This document shows, piece by piece, positions 1-7,177 of a DNA stretch of 64,000 bases (its first letter is position 1; each line of letters starts with the position of its first letter). Both the position numbers and the translations under genes were made by a program. The stretch comes from Planctomycetota bacterium (GTDB lineage Bacteria; Planctomycetota; SZUA-567). The notes under the pieces were generated by a model. The model searched no databases. It saw only the letters and a list, made by a program, of their open reading frames with translations, and had not been told where the DNA came from. The stretch lies in NCBI GenBank assembly GCA_020060765.1, contig JAGUZQ010000084.1:1-64000 (forward strand), in the 5' to 3' direction.

Positions 1-287
1 CGGAAGATGCAAGATAAGATCGTACCCCTTGTAGGGGAACCAGTAACAATGCCCTTTCAGGGCTAATCAAGCCACCGGCTACGCCGGTGGTACTGACTGA
101 ACCGTATTGGGACTAGGGGACTAAGAAAAACACTTTGCAGGCGCGACGCCAATAGCTCCTGAGCGCGAACAACTTAAGGCAAATTGGGAAAACTTCAACC
201 AGAATCTTAGTCCCCTAGTCCCTTAGAGCCTTAGTCCCCTGCATGCTTTTGCCCCCATATTTGCGGGGCGCTGCACTCAGTCACGCG
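1..287. other. Hairpin-rich intergenic region at window start
   Basis: No gene is supported in this stretch. It holds several short hairpins: CCCCTTGTAGGGG at about 26-38, GCCCTTTCAGGGC at about 51-63, and CCACCGGCTACGCCGGTGG at about 73-91. It also holds the inverted repeat listed separately at 109-222. The stretch lies downstream of the minus-strand tad gene ending at 288. Short plus-strand reading frames here resemble no known protein. Confidence 0.5.
109..222. repeat. 18-bp inverted repeat with GGGGACT motif
   Basis: GGGACTAGGGGACTAAGA at 109-126 is exactly the reverse complement of 205-222. The arms are about 78 bases apart. A further partial copy (CTTAGTCCCCT) follows at about 230-240. 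The same G-rich vocabulary (GGGGACT, GGGGGACC, GGGGATTAGGGG) recurs at the end of uup near 13755. This looks like a dispersed repeat family rather than a terminator. Confidence 0.7.
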
Positions 288-3257
288 TCAATGCCGCACC
301 ACGTTCTCAATCCCGTCGCTTTCCCAGTTGATGGAACTGTTCACGTTTCCACCCTGCATCGGCGGCGCCTTGATATTATCCCATCCTTGGACAGGTCCCT
401 CGGTGCGGTTATCGGTGTTATGCCAGCCGTAGCCGGAATCGACCACGCTCTTGCGCCAGTAGGAGGTTCGCAGCAGCCTCATCATCAGCGCCACGCCGTT
501 ATCCTCCACCCCGCCGTCGTCCAGTTCCTCCTGGGTGTAATAGTCCAGCGGGTTCACCGCCAGCCGCAGCGGCGAAATCCCCGCCCCCCAGGCCGGTTCA
601 AACAGGTTGTAGCCGTTCCTGAGCCAGCGTTCGCGGTTCCAGTTCATCTGTCGCCCGATAGGGTCGAGGTCGTCCTCGCCCTCGATGGGAACCCCTGAAT
701 CCCAGACGAAACCATCTTCGCCGTAGGCCATGCCGGGATCGATGCTGACTTTGTGCACCCCGGGCATGGTCGATTCCCCGACCGCCAGAAACAGCCGCGC
801 CGAGGACAGCGCGAAGTGCCCCCAGTTGGGGCTTTCCAGCGGGTTCCACTGCCATTGATCCTGGGGAGTGTTGCCTTCTTTCCCTTTGACCGATCCCGTC
901 AGATCCTGCTCGTTGGACTTGGCGTAAGTCATCACGTTGATGGAATTGCGGAAAATCTCGCTGGTCAGCTCCAGGGGTTTGCGCACGGCATGGTCGCCGC
1001 TGGAAGGAAGCTTCAACGCGAAAAAGTCCCGGTAATCAGGGTGCGCCTCCTCGTCGTACCCCATATCCATCTGCCTGCTGATTGCCTGCGGCGGAACCGG
1101 CACCTTTCCGTGACGGCCGAAGGCGTGATAGAGATAGCGCCGTATCCGGGTGGGGGTGTTGTGCTCCTCGCCCTCCGCGCAATAGCGCTTGGGCGCATGT
1201 TCGAACACGTTCTTGCAGCCGAAGGGGCAATTAACCTGGAGCATATAGGATTTATAGGGATTGTTCACATCGTCCTTGTCCAGCGCGGAAAAATTTGCTC
1301 CCCGGCTGCCGTAGTAGGCCTTGCGGGCGTTCCAGGCGTTTTCCGCCGCGAGGTCGGTGCCTAACAGTTCGTGCCAGAAACCGCAGGGGCGAACGCATTT
1401 CTTGAGGAAAGTGCCGGTGTGGGTGTAATTCAGATCCACCAGCGGCCCGGCCACGTCGCCCTTGTCGCCGCAGTACCAGCATTCCCGCGTCTGGCTGAAA
1501 CAGGTGCCGTGCGCCGGGCCTGATTCGCCCTGATGGGGCGCGCCTGCCGCCAGGTCAAACCAGCCGCCAAATTCCGGGTCTGCGATATCCGCCGGGTCGC
1601 GCGGCGGCTGCGCCCACTTGGGAAAGTTCGCCCACTCGCCGGTGGCGGATGTCTTCCATTCCTCGTCCGCCGTGGAGTCGGGCATGGCGTAAGCCGTGTC
1701 CGAACTTGCGTAAAAGGAATCGTCATCCATGATGCCGTGCAGTCCCAGTTTCTTGAAAGTCATCTCCGTCATGTACGACCCAACCCGCACCCATTCGTAT
1801 TTCCACTTGGCCTCGTATTCCTCCAGCATCCGGTGGCGGGTACGGTCGTTGTTCTGCTGCTGGCGGTCGGTATCCCAGCGTTTCCACTTGGAGTCGGCAT
1901 GTTTAGTGGAAAGGCCGTTGATAGTGGCAAAGTCGTCTTCCAGGTAAATCTGGCCGCAGTGGGTGGAGTAGCTGACCTTCAGCGGTTCGGTCAGGGTGAC
2001 ATGCAACTTGCCCAGATAGATATGGATAGGATCGGTAAGTTTAACCGACACGTCGGTATCGATCTCGATTACGGGATTGAAATTGAACGGCACCTCCACG
2101 CCGTTTATGTTCGCCGAGGTCTTGTCGCTGACGCGATCCCATTCGTCTGGATCTTGCACCCCGTCCTGGTCGGCATCGTTCCACTGGCACAGAAAACCGT
2201 CCTTGTCATATGACATTGAAGTATTTTTGCCGTCGGGATACTCCATGTCGATGATGGACTTCCCGTCCGGCGTCACCGTCAGGGAAATATCGGCCATATC
2301 CCCCTCCCCCTGGATCAGACATTTGCCGTTTTTATCCACAAACACAGTGCGTTCTTCGGTTTCTGGTTCCTCAACTTCGACATCGCCTTCGGCGGTTTTT
2401 ACCACAGTGAAGCGGTACGTGGCCGGGCGGGTTTCTCCTTTTTCCTCGAACCGCGCTTTAATGCTGATCTGCGACAGGGCTTCGAGTTCCAGCGAGGAAA
2501 TGTCCCAGACATCGTGCCACTCGGCCTGTTCCCATCCCTCGTCTTCGGGCTCGATCTTGGTCGTATGGACGGCGCTCAAATCGAATTGGTCGGTATCGCT
2601 CCAGACGTGCCAGCCGTCGGGATCTTCCAGCTTCGCGATATCGACATCCCGCTTGTTGGGGCCGTCGGGCAGGAAGGAAAAACCGGGATAGAAACAAGTC
2701 CGTTCCGCGCCGTTGTTTTCCGCGGTATGAAAAATCTGGTGTTCGACCAGGGCAGGCGCGATGGAGGCGATGCCCCGTTCCAGTTGCGACAGCCGCCGCA
2801 TCCACAGTTCTCCGCGCGGCACCCATTCCACCGCCTCGTCGTAGGCGTTTTTCCACTTCCCCACCGCGCCGCTGATGCCCACCACGCCGTCGTCCGGCTT
2901 GATCCCGTCCGTGCTTTCCGGCGTCCAGTCCAGGTAGGTCGGGTCGGCGATTTCCGCATAGACGGCATAGGTAGCGGTGTCGACGCAGCGGCGGACGGTG
3001 TAATAATATACCTGCGCCATGGCCTCGTTGGTCCAGGCGATCTGGGCGACGCAATCGGCCTGCACCTGCGCGCCGGAATAGGCGGCGGAGTCGGCGGCGT
3101 TCTGCAACCTGATCTGGATGCTGCCCGCCTCGCCGATACCGAGAATCATCAGCGAAAAAATCACGATCAGGAACATGGTGAACGCGGCAAAGACAAAAGA
3201 CTGCCCCCCTTCGTCTTTCCGGAAATCAAGCGTGCGAGCCTTAATTCTTTTCCACAT
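288..3257 (-). CDS. TadG-like pilus assembly protein, very large
   Basis: This is a 989-residue envelope protein, probably anchored by one N-terminal helix and part of the Tad (Flp) pilus system. The ATG at 3257 follows a good ribosome site (ACGGAGGCG); an upstream in-frame extension would read through a repeat and is rejected. Residues about 14-45 have the TadE/TadG signature: GGQSFVFAAFTMF, a long hydrophobic helix, then RLQNAADSAAYSGAQ. The rest is mostly soluble and acidic, with cysteine clusters (CWYCGDKGD; CPFGCKN followed by KRYC) that could bind metal. It is much longer than the usual TadG of 400-600 residues, and no von Willebrand domain is obvious. It is the last gene of the minus-strand cluster, 271 bases after tadE. 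The family call rests on the N-terminus and context; the function of the large C-terminal part is unknown. Confidence 0.7.
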   Translation of the reverse strand: MWKRIKARTLDFRKDEGGQSFVFAAFTMFLIVIFSLMILGIGEAGSIQIRLQNAADSAAYSGAQVQADCVAQIAWTNEAMAQVYYYTVRRCVDTATYAVYAEIADPTYLDWTPESTDGIKPDDGVVGISGAVGKWKNAYDEAVEWVPRGELWMRRLSQLERGIASIAPALVEHQIFHTAENNGAERTCFYPGFSFLPDGPNKRDVDIAKLEDPDGWHVWSDTDQFDLSAVHTTKIEPEDEGWEQAEWHDVWDISSLELEALSQISIKARFEEKGETRPATYRFTVVKTAEGDVEVEEPETEERTVFVDKNGKCLIQGEGDMADISLTVTPDGKSIIDMEYPDGKNTSMSYDKDGFLCQWNDADQDGVQDPDEWDRVSDKTSANINGVEVPFNFNPVIEIDTDVSVKLTDPIHIYLGKLHVTLTEPLKVSYSTHCGQIYLEDDFATINGLSTKHADSKWKRWDTDRQQQNNDRTRHRMLEEYEAKWKYEWVRVGSYMTEMTFKKLGLHGIMDDDSFYASSDTAYAMPDSTADEEWKTSATGEWANFPKWAQPPRDPADIADPEFGGWFDLAAGAPHQGESGPAHGTCFSQTRECWYCGDKGDVAGPLVDLNYTHTGTFLKKCVRPCGFWHELLGTDLAAENAWNARKAYYGSRGANFSALDKDDVNNPYKSYMLQVNCPFGCKNVFEHAPKRYCAEGEEHNTPTRIRRYLYHAFGRHGKVPVPPQAISRQMDMGYDEEAHPDYRDFFALKLPSSGDHAVRKPLELTSEIFRNSINVMTYAKSNEQDLTGSVKGKEGNTPQDQWQWNPLESPNWGHFALSSARLFLAVGESTMPGVHKVSIDPGMAYGEDGFVWDSGVPIEGEDDLDPIGRQMNWNRERWLRNGYNLFEPAWGAGISPLRLAVNPLDYYTQEELDDGGVEDNGVALMMRLLRTSYWRKSVVDSGYGWHNTDNRTEGPVQGWDNIKAPPMQGGNVNSSINWESDGIENVVRH

Positions 3258-3296
3258 CGTTCGCCTCCGTAGGCAGTTCAATCGCGCATTAAAATC

Positions 3297-3338
3297 CCCC
3301 TCTCCCCTTACAAGGGGAGAGGGCTGGGGTGAGGGGTT
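3297..3338. repeat. CCCTCTCCCC-type palindromic repeat
   Basis: CCCTCTCCCCTTACAAGGGGAGAGGG forms a perfect hairpin and is followed by GGGTGAGGGG. A diverged relative (CCCCCTCTAACTCCCCCTGTAAGGGGGAGA) sits at about 19233-19264. Both copies lie next to a GTCATTCCCGC palindrome pair, so the two repeat types may travel together. Confidence 0.65.
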
Positions 3339-3398
3339 TCCGCAAGTTATGCTTCGCAAAGGCGACAAAATTCCTGTTTTGCAAATAAACTTACGCGC

Positions 3399-3476
3399 GT
3401 CATTCCCGCGAAGGCGGGAATCCAGGAGGTGTTGCGTGCGGTTTCCCCACTGGATTCCCGCCTGCGCGGGAATGAC
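3399..3476. repeat. Paired GTCATTCCCGC palindromes
   Basis: GTCATTCCCGCGAAGGCGGG at 3399, continuing AATCCAG, is mirrored by CTGGATTCCCGCCTGCGCGG ending GAATGAC at 3476. Each arm is itself a hairpin and the pair is inverted across a short spacer. Relatives lie at 6349-6572, 19093-19171, 34739-34764 and 47657-47682. This is the widespread ATTCCCGC...GCGGGAAT repeat class, resembling Neisseria dRS3 or REP elements. Confidence 0.85.
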
Positions 3477-3528
3477 GGTACAAGTTTGAGATACAGGACA
3501 AACCCATCAACCCAATCCGCCGTCAACC

Positions 3529-4212
3529 TCACTTCCCCCCGAAATCGATCATTCCGCCATCGCCGCTGTTGTCCAGCCCATACTGGCGGTACATCGTACA
3601 TTCGCGCGCGATAGTCAAGTGATTTGCGCCGCCCACCTTGCGGATACGGCCGCGCGCATAATCTTTTGAAACATGATTGTAATTGAGCATACGCTGGAGG
3701 TAGGGTTGAGCTTCGGCAGACTCATCCAATTGGCCAAAAGCTGTTTCCGTTTCCTCAGCCTCGTCGCTCCGGAAAAAAGCGGCGTAAAGAGTATCGACGA
3801 CAGGGAAAATAAGTTCGTAATCGAATTCCACCACCACGGTCAGATCTTTGTCTTCCTTGGTGGTCACTTCCTCCACCAGCGTCTTGGCCTGCGCGACGTC
3901 GCTGCCACGAAGCGGCCCCCAGCCCGGCACGGTGATCATGCCGTATTTTTCCAGGTCTTCCGCGTCTATACTTTTCCCCGCCAGCGGCGCCAGCACGATC
4001 GCGGCCGCCAGATGTTTGTCCTCGCCCACGATCGCCGCGCGGCAGGCGCGGTACGAAGCATAATTCACGCAAAGGTTGGCGATGGAAATTAGTATCATCT
4101 GCATCAAGCCGAAAGTAATGAACAACTGCAAGGGAAACGCGATAGCGAACTCAGACAACGCCTGCCCGCTCCCCTCGTCGTCACGCCAGAATTCCCGCGC
4201 CAGCTTCATCAT
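3529..4212 (-). CDS. tadE: TadE-like pilus assembly protein
   Basis: This 227-residue protein is probably inner-membrane anchored and assists Flp pilus assembly. The N-terminus carries the TadE-type signature: a short charged stretch, GSGQALSEFAIAFPLQLF, and one helix of about 22 residues (roughly 25-47), followed by an alanine-rich segment with YRACRAAIVG. The remainder is a soluble domain without a recognised motif. The start is one of two adjacent ATGs (4212 or 4209) after GAGGTG. It lies 60 bases downstream of the prepilin peptidase gene and upstream of the large TadG-like gene, consistent with one transcript. The family is confident from the N-terminus and context; tadE and tadF-type minor pilins are hard to separate. 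Confidence 0.75.
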   Translation of the reverse strand: MMKLAREFWRDDEGSGQALSEFAIAFPLQLFITFGLMQMILISIANLCVNYASYRACRAAIVGEDKHLAAAIVLAPLAGKSIDAEDLEKYGMITVPGWGPLRGSDVAQAKTLVEEVTTKEDKDLTVVVEFDYELIFPVVDTLYAAFFRSDEAEETETAFGQLDESAEAQPYLQRMLNYNHVSKDYARGRIRKVGGANHLTIARECTMYRQYGLDNSGDGGMIDFGGK

Positions 4213-4272
4213 AGTTCGCCCACCTCGTTTCTGATAATACTTTTTGAATAATATGCCAATATCGTGCCAGAA

Positions 4273-4878
4273 TTACAAAAACGGCAGCGCCCTGCCCTGC
4301 GCCAGCAACTGCGCCACTCCCGCCACCGCGCCGAAACAAATTGCCAAGGCGTAGGGAATTGTAATCGATTCTTCGGCATTGTCAGTTATTTCGGAAGAAT
4401 CATTTACATCTGGCTTGGTCACATTGCGTTTATATCGCCAGCGCAACATCCCGCCGACCGATTTTAAAACACCGCGACGCAAAGCTTTGCCTCGCCATAA
4501 AGCTATCAGCGCCAAGGGGATGCCGAATATAGCAGTATAGATTATCACCCATTTCAGCAAACCCCAGTCTGCCGCCAGCGCGCCCAGCGCCGTAATCAGC
4601 TTCACATCGCCCGCGCCCAGACCGCCGATCAGGTAAAACAGGAAGAAGATAAAAAAGCCTGCTCCCGCGCAACCCAGGCTGCTGTAAAGAGATACGGGGC
4701 CGCCCTCAAGGCCGCCCCGCAGATACGAAAGCATCAGTCCGCCGATCAGGCCAACCGCGCAGACAGGATTGGGCACTTTTCGTTGCCAGACGTCAGTGAT
4801 GGCGCTGGCGAAAATCACGAAAAAAAACAGCACCCCCTGCGCCACAGCACAACCGGAGAGAAAAACTCCCTCTGTCAC
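4273..4878 (-). CDS. cpaA: Prepilin peptidase, TadV/CpaA type (A24)
   Basis: This 201-residue polytopic membrane aspartyl protease would cleave Flp prepilins on the cytoplasmic face. Both family aspartates are visible: D29 in AITDVWQRKVPN and D91 in the GLGAGDVKL motif (GxGDxK). Several hydrophobic segments follow. It lacks the N-terminal methylase region of PilD-type enzymes, as expected for the Tad type. The start is GTG at 4878, with GGCGGAGG about 6 bases upstream. It lies between the pilin gene (198 bases upstream, with palindromes between) and tadE. It is the only prepilin peptidase in the window, so it is also a candidate to process the pseudopilin fusion at 7178, although that substrate class usually uses a PilD-type enzyme. 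Confidence 0.88.
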   Translation of the reverse strand: MTEGVFLSGCAVAQGVLFFFVIFASAITDVWQRKVPNPVCAVGLIGGLMLSYLRGGLEGGPVSLYSSLGCAGAGFFIFFLFYLIGGLGAGDVKLITALGALAADWGLLKWVIIYTAIFGIPLALIALWRGKALRRGVLKSVGGMLRWRYKRNVTKPDVNDSSEITDNAEESITIPYALAICFGAVAGVAQLLAQGRALPFL

Positions 4879-4960
4879 GAATCCTCCGCCTCATTCACAA
4901 AACGCAAAAACGCTTCTTGTCAGTTTAATGGTTTTAATCACACCGTAAATCGTAATTTAT

Positions 4961-5076
4961 GAGCAATCGTTTGCTCGCCAAAAACACCGCGAAATTCAAT
5001 AGAAAAAGGCGCTTTTCGTGCAATCTGACAGCAAACGAAATCGTTTGACACGATCTCTTTGAGCAAACGTTTGCTT
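4961..5076. promoter_or_regulatory. Three CAAACG-core palindromes (operator-like)
   Basis: GAGCAATCGTTTGCTC at 4961-4976 has one mismatch, CAAACGAAATCGTTTG at 5032-5047 has perfect arms, and GAGCAAACGTTTGCTT at 5061-5076 has a perfect 14-bp core. The first and third start exactly 100 bases apart. The core resembles operators of LacI/CcpA-type repressors. No uridine tract follows, so they are poor terminators. They separate the pilin gene from cpaA and could regulate cpaA-tadE-tadG separately from the pilins. Confidence 0.45.
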
Positions 5077-5313
5077 TCAGAAATCAGCCAAAGACTTGTC
5101 GACAGTTTCTCCGTTCATCTTGTTGTCGACCGTGCCAGTATCGCCAACCATCTTTTCACCGGAGTGGCTGAAGAACTCGCGGATCTGGTCACCGAATTTG
5201 GTGATAATGCCGATAGACAAAATCGCGATGACGGCGACGATGATGATGTACTCGGTCATGCCCTGGGCGCGCTTGAGTTTGCGCCGCAGCCCGTTCCCTG
5301 AAAAACCAAACAT
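5077..5313 (-). CDS. flp: Flp-type pilin
   Basis: This 78-residue prepilin is the probable major subunit of the Tad pilus. A positively charged leader (RRKLKRA) is followed by QGMTEYIIIVAVIAILSIG, the Flp motif with Glu at +5 and Tyr at +6 if cleaved before Q17. It then has a single hydrophobic helix and a short hydrophilic tail. The residue before the cleavage site is Ala rather than the usual Gly. The ATG follows AAGGAGGAAAA, a strong ribosome site fitting an abundant product. It lies 82 bases downstream of a second, shorter pilin gene and upstream of cpaA. Confidence 0.87.
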   Translation of the reverse strand: MFGFSGNGLRRKLKRAQGMTEYIIIVAVIAILSIGIITKFGDQIREFFSHSGEKMVGDTGTVDNKMNGETVDKSLADF

Positions 5314-5395
5314 TGCCTTTTCCTCCTTAAAACCTTGAACAAAGATATATTATTTCAATTTGACTGCAAAAAAACATTCAGCTATACGACTCAAA

Positions 5396-5557
5396 TTACG
5401 GCAGCGGCAGGCAGATCACTTTGGATACGTTGCTGTAAAAATTTCCCAGCGCCGCCACGAAAATATCTCCCACCGCAAGAAAAGCCACAATCAGCATCGA
5501 AACCAGGATAATGTATTCAGTCATTGCCTGCCCGGAGCGGCGGTTGCCGAACTTCAT
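5396..5557 (-). CDS. Second short Flp-like pilin
   Basis: This 53-residue gene was found by reading the minus strand between flp and arfB. It encodes MKFGNRRSGQAMTEYIILVS, then a hydrophobic stretch (MLIVAFLAVGDIFVAAL) and a short tail ending VICLPLP. The motif G-QAMTEY fits Flp cleavage better than the neighbouring flp, with Gly at -1 and Glu at +5. The ribosome site (AAAGGCG) is weak. It is probably a minor pilin or an alternative subunit co-transcribed with flp. A single cysteine near the C-terminus is unusual for Flp. A longer assignment is excluded by stop codons on both sides. Confidence 0.75.
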   Translation of the reverse strand: MKFGNRRSGQAMTEYIILVSMLIVAFLAVGDIFVAALGNFYSNVSKVICLPLP

Positions 5558-5791
5558 TTAATCGCCTTTGCAAACAGATACTTAGCCTACTTAAGCATAA
5601 CCGATTCCGCCGTCAGTTGCAAATAAACTCTCGCGATGGCTTCTTAAAAATATTTTTACCTGCGCAAAAATCTCATTCTGTAGGCGTTTTATTGCATAGC
5701 AACTGTGGCTTTTTCCTACATCATGACGGATTTTTCCACATACAAGTTAGCAGCTCGCGCCTGGATGCCGGAGATAATAGCGATAATTCTT

Positions 5792-5820
5792 TTCACATCG
5801 GCGCATCTGTCAGTTAAAAT
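5792..5820 (+). promoter_or_regulatory. Sigma-70-type promoter of arfB
   Basis: TTCACA at 5792-5797 and TAAAAT at 5815-5820 are separated by 17 bases, five of six matches each to consensus. A transcript would start near 5827, about 20 bases before the arfB ATG. This is a visual match only. Confidence 0.5.
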
Positions 5821-5847
5821 GCAAGGGAGGTGCCAGGAAAGAAAGCT

Positions 5848-6264
5848 ATGTTTATTAATGACAAGATCGATATACCGGAACACGAAATCTGGTTCGAGTT
5901 TTCCCACTCGCGGGGGCCGGGCGGGCAGAACGTGAACAAGGTCAGTTCCCGCGTGACGCTGTGCTTTGCCGTCTCCGGCAGCGGCGCGCTTACTTCTGCG
6001 CAGAAAGGCCGCGCGGAAAAACGCCTGCGCAACCGCATCTCCGCCGACGGAGTCTTGCGTATCACCGCCGACGAGGAACGTTCCCAGCTTCGCAATCGCC
6101 AGCTCGCGTGCGAGCGCTTCGCCGCGCTGCTCGCCCAGGCGCTGACCGTGCGCAAGAAACGTGTGCCGACCAAACCCACCCGCGCCTCCAACGGAAAACG
6201 TCTGCGGGAAAAAAAAGCCCGTTCCCACTTGAAACAGGATAGAAATTTTCTGTTTGAGGATTGA
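5848..6264 (+). CDS. arfB: Ribosome rescue peptidyl-tRNA hydrolase ArfB
   Basis: This is a 138-residue relative of class I release factors. It hydrolyses peptidyl-tRNA on ribosomes stalled without a stop codon. The catalytic motif GPGGQNVNKV is at about residues 23-32 (GGQ at 25-27). The C-terminal tail is rich in Lys and Arg (KPTRASNGKRLREKKARSH), the part that enters the empty mRNA channel. Length matches the family, which lacks the stop-codon recognition domains of RF1/RF2. ATG 5848 has AGGAAAG upstream; an in-frame GTG at 5830 is possible but would overlap its own ribosome site. It appears to be a single-gene transcript. Confidence 0.92.
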   Translation: MFINDKIDIPEHEIWFEFSHSRGPGGQNVNKVSSRVTLCFAVSGSGALTSAQKGRAEKRLRNRISADGVLRITADEERSQLRNRQLACERFAALLAQALTVRKKRVPTKPTRASNGKRLREKKARSHLKQDRNFLFED

Positions 6265-6348
6265 TATCGCCTCAGATTGCGGCAGACCTGAAAAATACAA
6301 AATGCCTTGAACGAGTATATATTACGGATTATAAAAACCTTACTGGTC

Positions 6349-6572
6349 GTCATTCCTGCGAAGGCAGGAATCCAAGTGCGTACCGCACACGCATACTTCG
6401 CAAGGTGCCTGCGGCACTCGCATTTTTCGCAAGCGGCGGCGAAGCGTGAATGCTTTCTGCGCTCCCGTTGGTCGCGGGCGAAGAACGCGCGAAAGTTTCA
6501 TGCGAACTTAAACGCTTGCGTAATATAGCAGCGGGGCTTCCCCGCCTGGATTCCTGCCTTCGCAGGAATGAC
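6349..6572. mobile_element. Inverted-repeat-bounded element, MITE-like
   Basis: GTCATTCCTGCGAAGGCAGG at 6349 (continuing AATCCAA) and its inverted copy TGGATTCCTGCCTTCGCAGG ending at 6572 bound about 170 internal bases with no convincing gene. The interior contains GTGCGTACCGCACACGCATA and TTCGCAAG, a relative of the 70-bp unit at 22217-22426. This looks like a non-autonomous composite of two repeat families just upstream of the ECF sigma operon. Target-site duplication was not identified. Confidence 0.5.
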
Positions 6573-6661
6573 GGCGCAAAGAAAACCCGTTTGACACATA
6601 TGCAGTTTTTTCTTTTTTTTCGATCCGTTTCCTCGCTTCAAGAGGAATATAAGCAAGAACG

Positions 6662-7171
6662 ATGGATCATAAAAAATTTCTCCGGTTATTTCTTTCATGC
6701 GAGCAGGATCTGCGCGCGTATCTGCTTGGCCTCTGCGGAGACCTGGCAGTGGCGGAAGAAATCTTCCAGGATGCAAGTGTTGTGTTATGGGAGAAATTCG
6801 CCGATTATGACGAAAGCCGACCGTTTTTACCGTGGGCTTTGGGCGTGGCGCGGCTGCAATTCCTGAAGTGGCGGCAGAAGCTGGCGCGTAGCCGCCTGTA
6901 TTTTTCCGGCGACACGCTGGAGCTGCTGGCGGAAACCGCCGCCGAAATGCCGCCTGACGACAATGACGAGATCGTGAAACTACGGGAGTGTTTGCGCGAA
7001 TTGGAGCCGGGGCAAAAGCATTTGCTGGAGTTGCGCTATGCGGAGTCTCTTGCGGTGGACGAAATCGCGTCCAGGCTGAATCGGTCTTTTGCCAGCGTGA
7101 AAATGACCTTGCAGCGGCTGAGAGTGATTTTACAAAAATGTGTCGAACGCAAGCTCAGGCTTTCGGAGTAA
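6662..7171 (+). CDS. ECF sigma factor (PVC type)
   Basis: This 169-residue alternative sigma factor would direct RNA polymerase to a small regulon, probably including its own operon. Region 2 spans about residues 5-75 (FLSCEQDLRAYLLGLCGD, AEEIFQDASVVLWEKF, PWALGVARLQFLKW). Region 4 spans about 105-165 (LEPGQKHLLELRYAESLAV followed by EIASRLNRSFASVKMTLQRL). The pattern fits the sigma-70 subfamily typical of Rhodopirellula and Verrucomicrobium. The ATG follows GAGGAATATAAGC. The next gene starts 6 bases after its stop and begins with an anti-sigma-like segment, the usual arrangement of an ECF factor and its regulator. A TTGACA at 6591 lacks a matching -10 box. Confidence 0.9.
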   Translation: MDHKKFLRLFLSCEQDLRAYLLGLCGDLAVAEEIFQDASVVLWEKFADYDESRPFLPWALGVARLQFLKWRQKLARSRLYFSGDTLELLAETAAEMPPDDNDEIVKLRECLRELEPGQKHLLELRYAESLAVDEIASRLNRSFASVKMTLQRLRVILQKCVERKLRLSE

Positions 7172-7177
7172 GGTAAA

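Noticed and set aside
6591-6620. Promoter with TTGACA upstream of the ECF sigma gene
   Set aside because: A perfect -35-like box is present, but the -10 position is a run of T with no TATAAT-like sequence.
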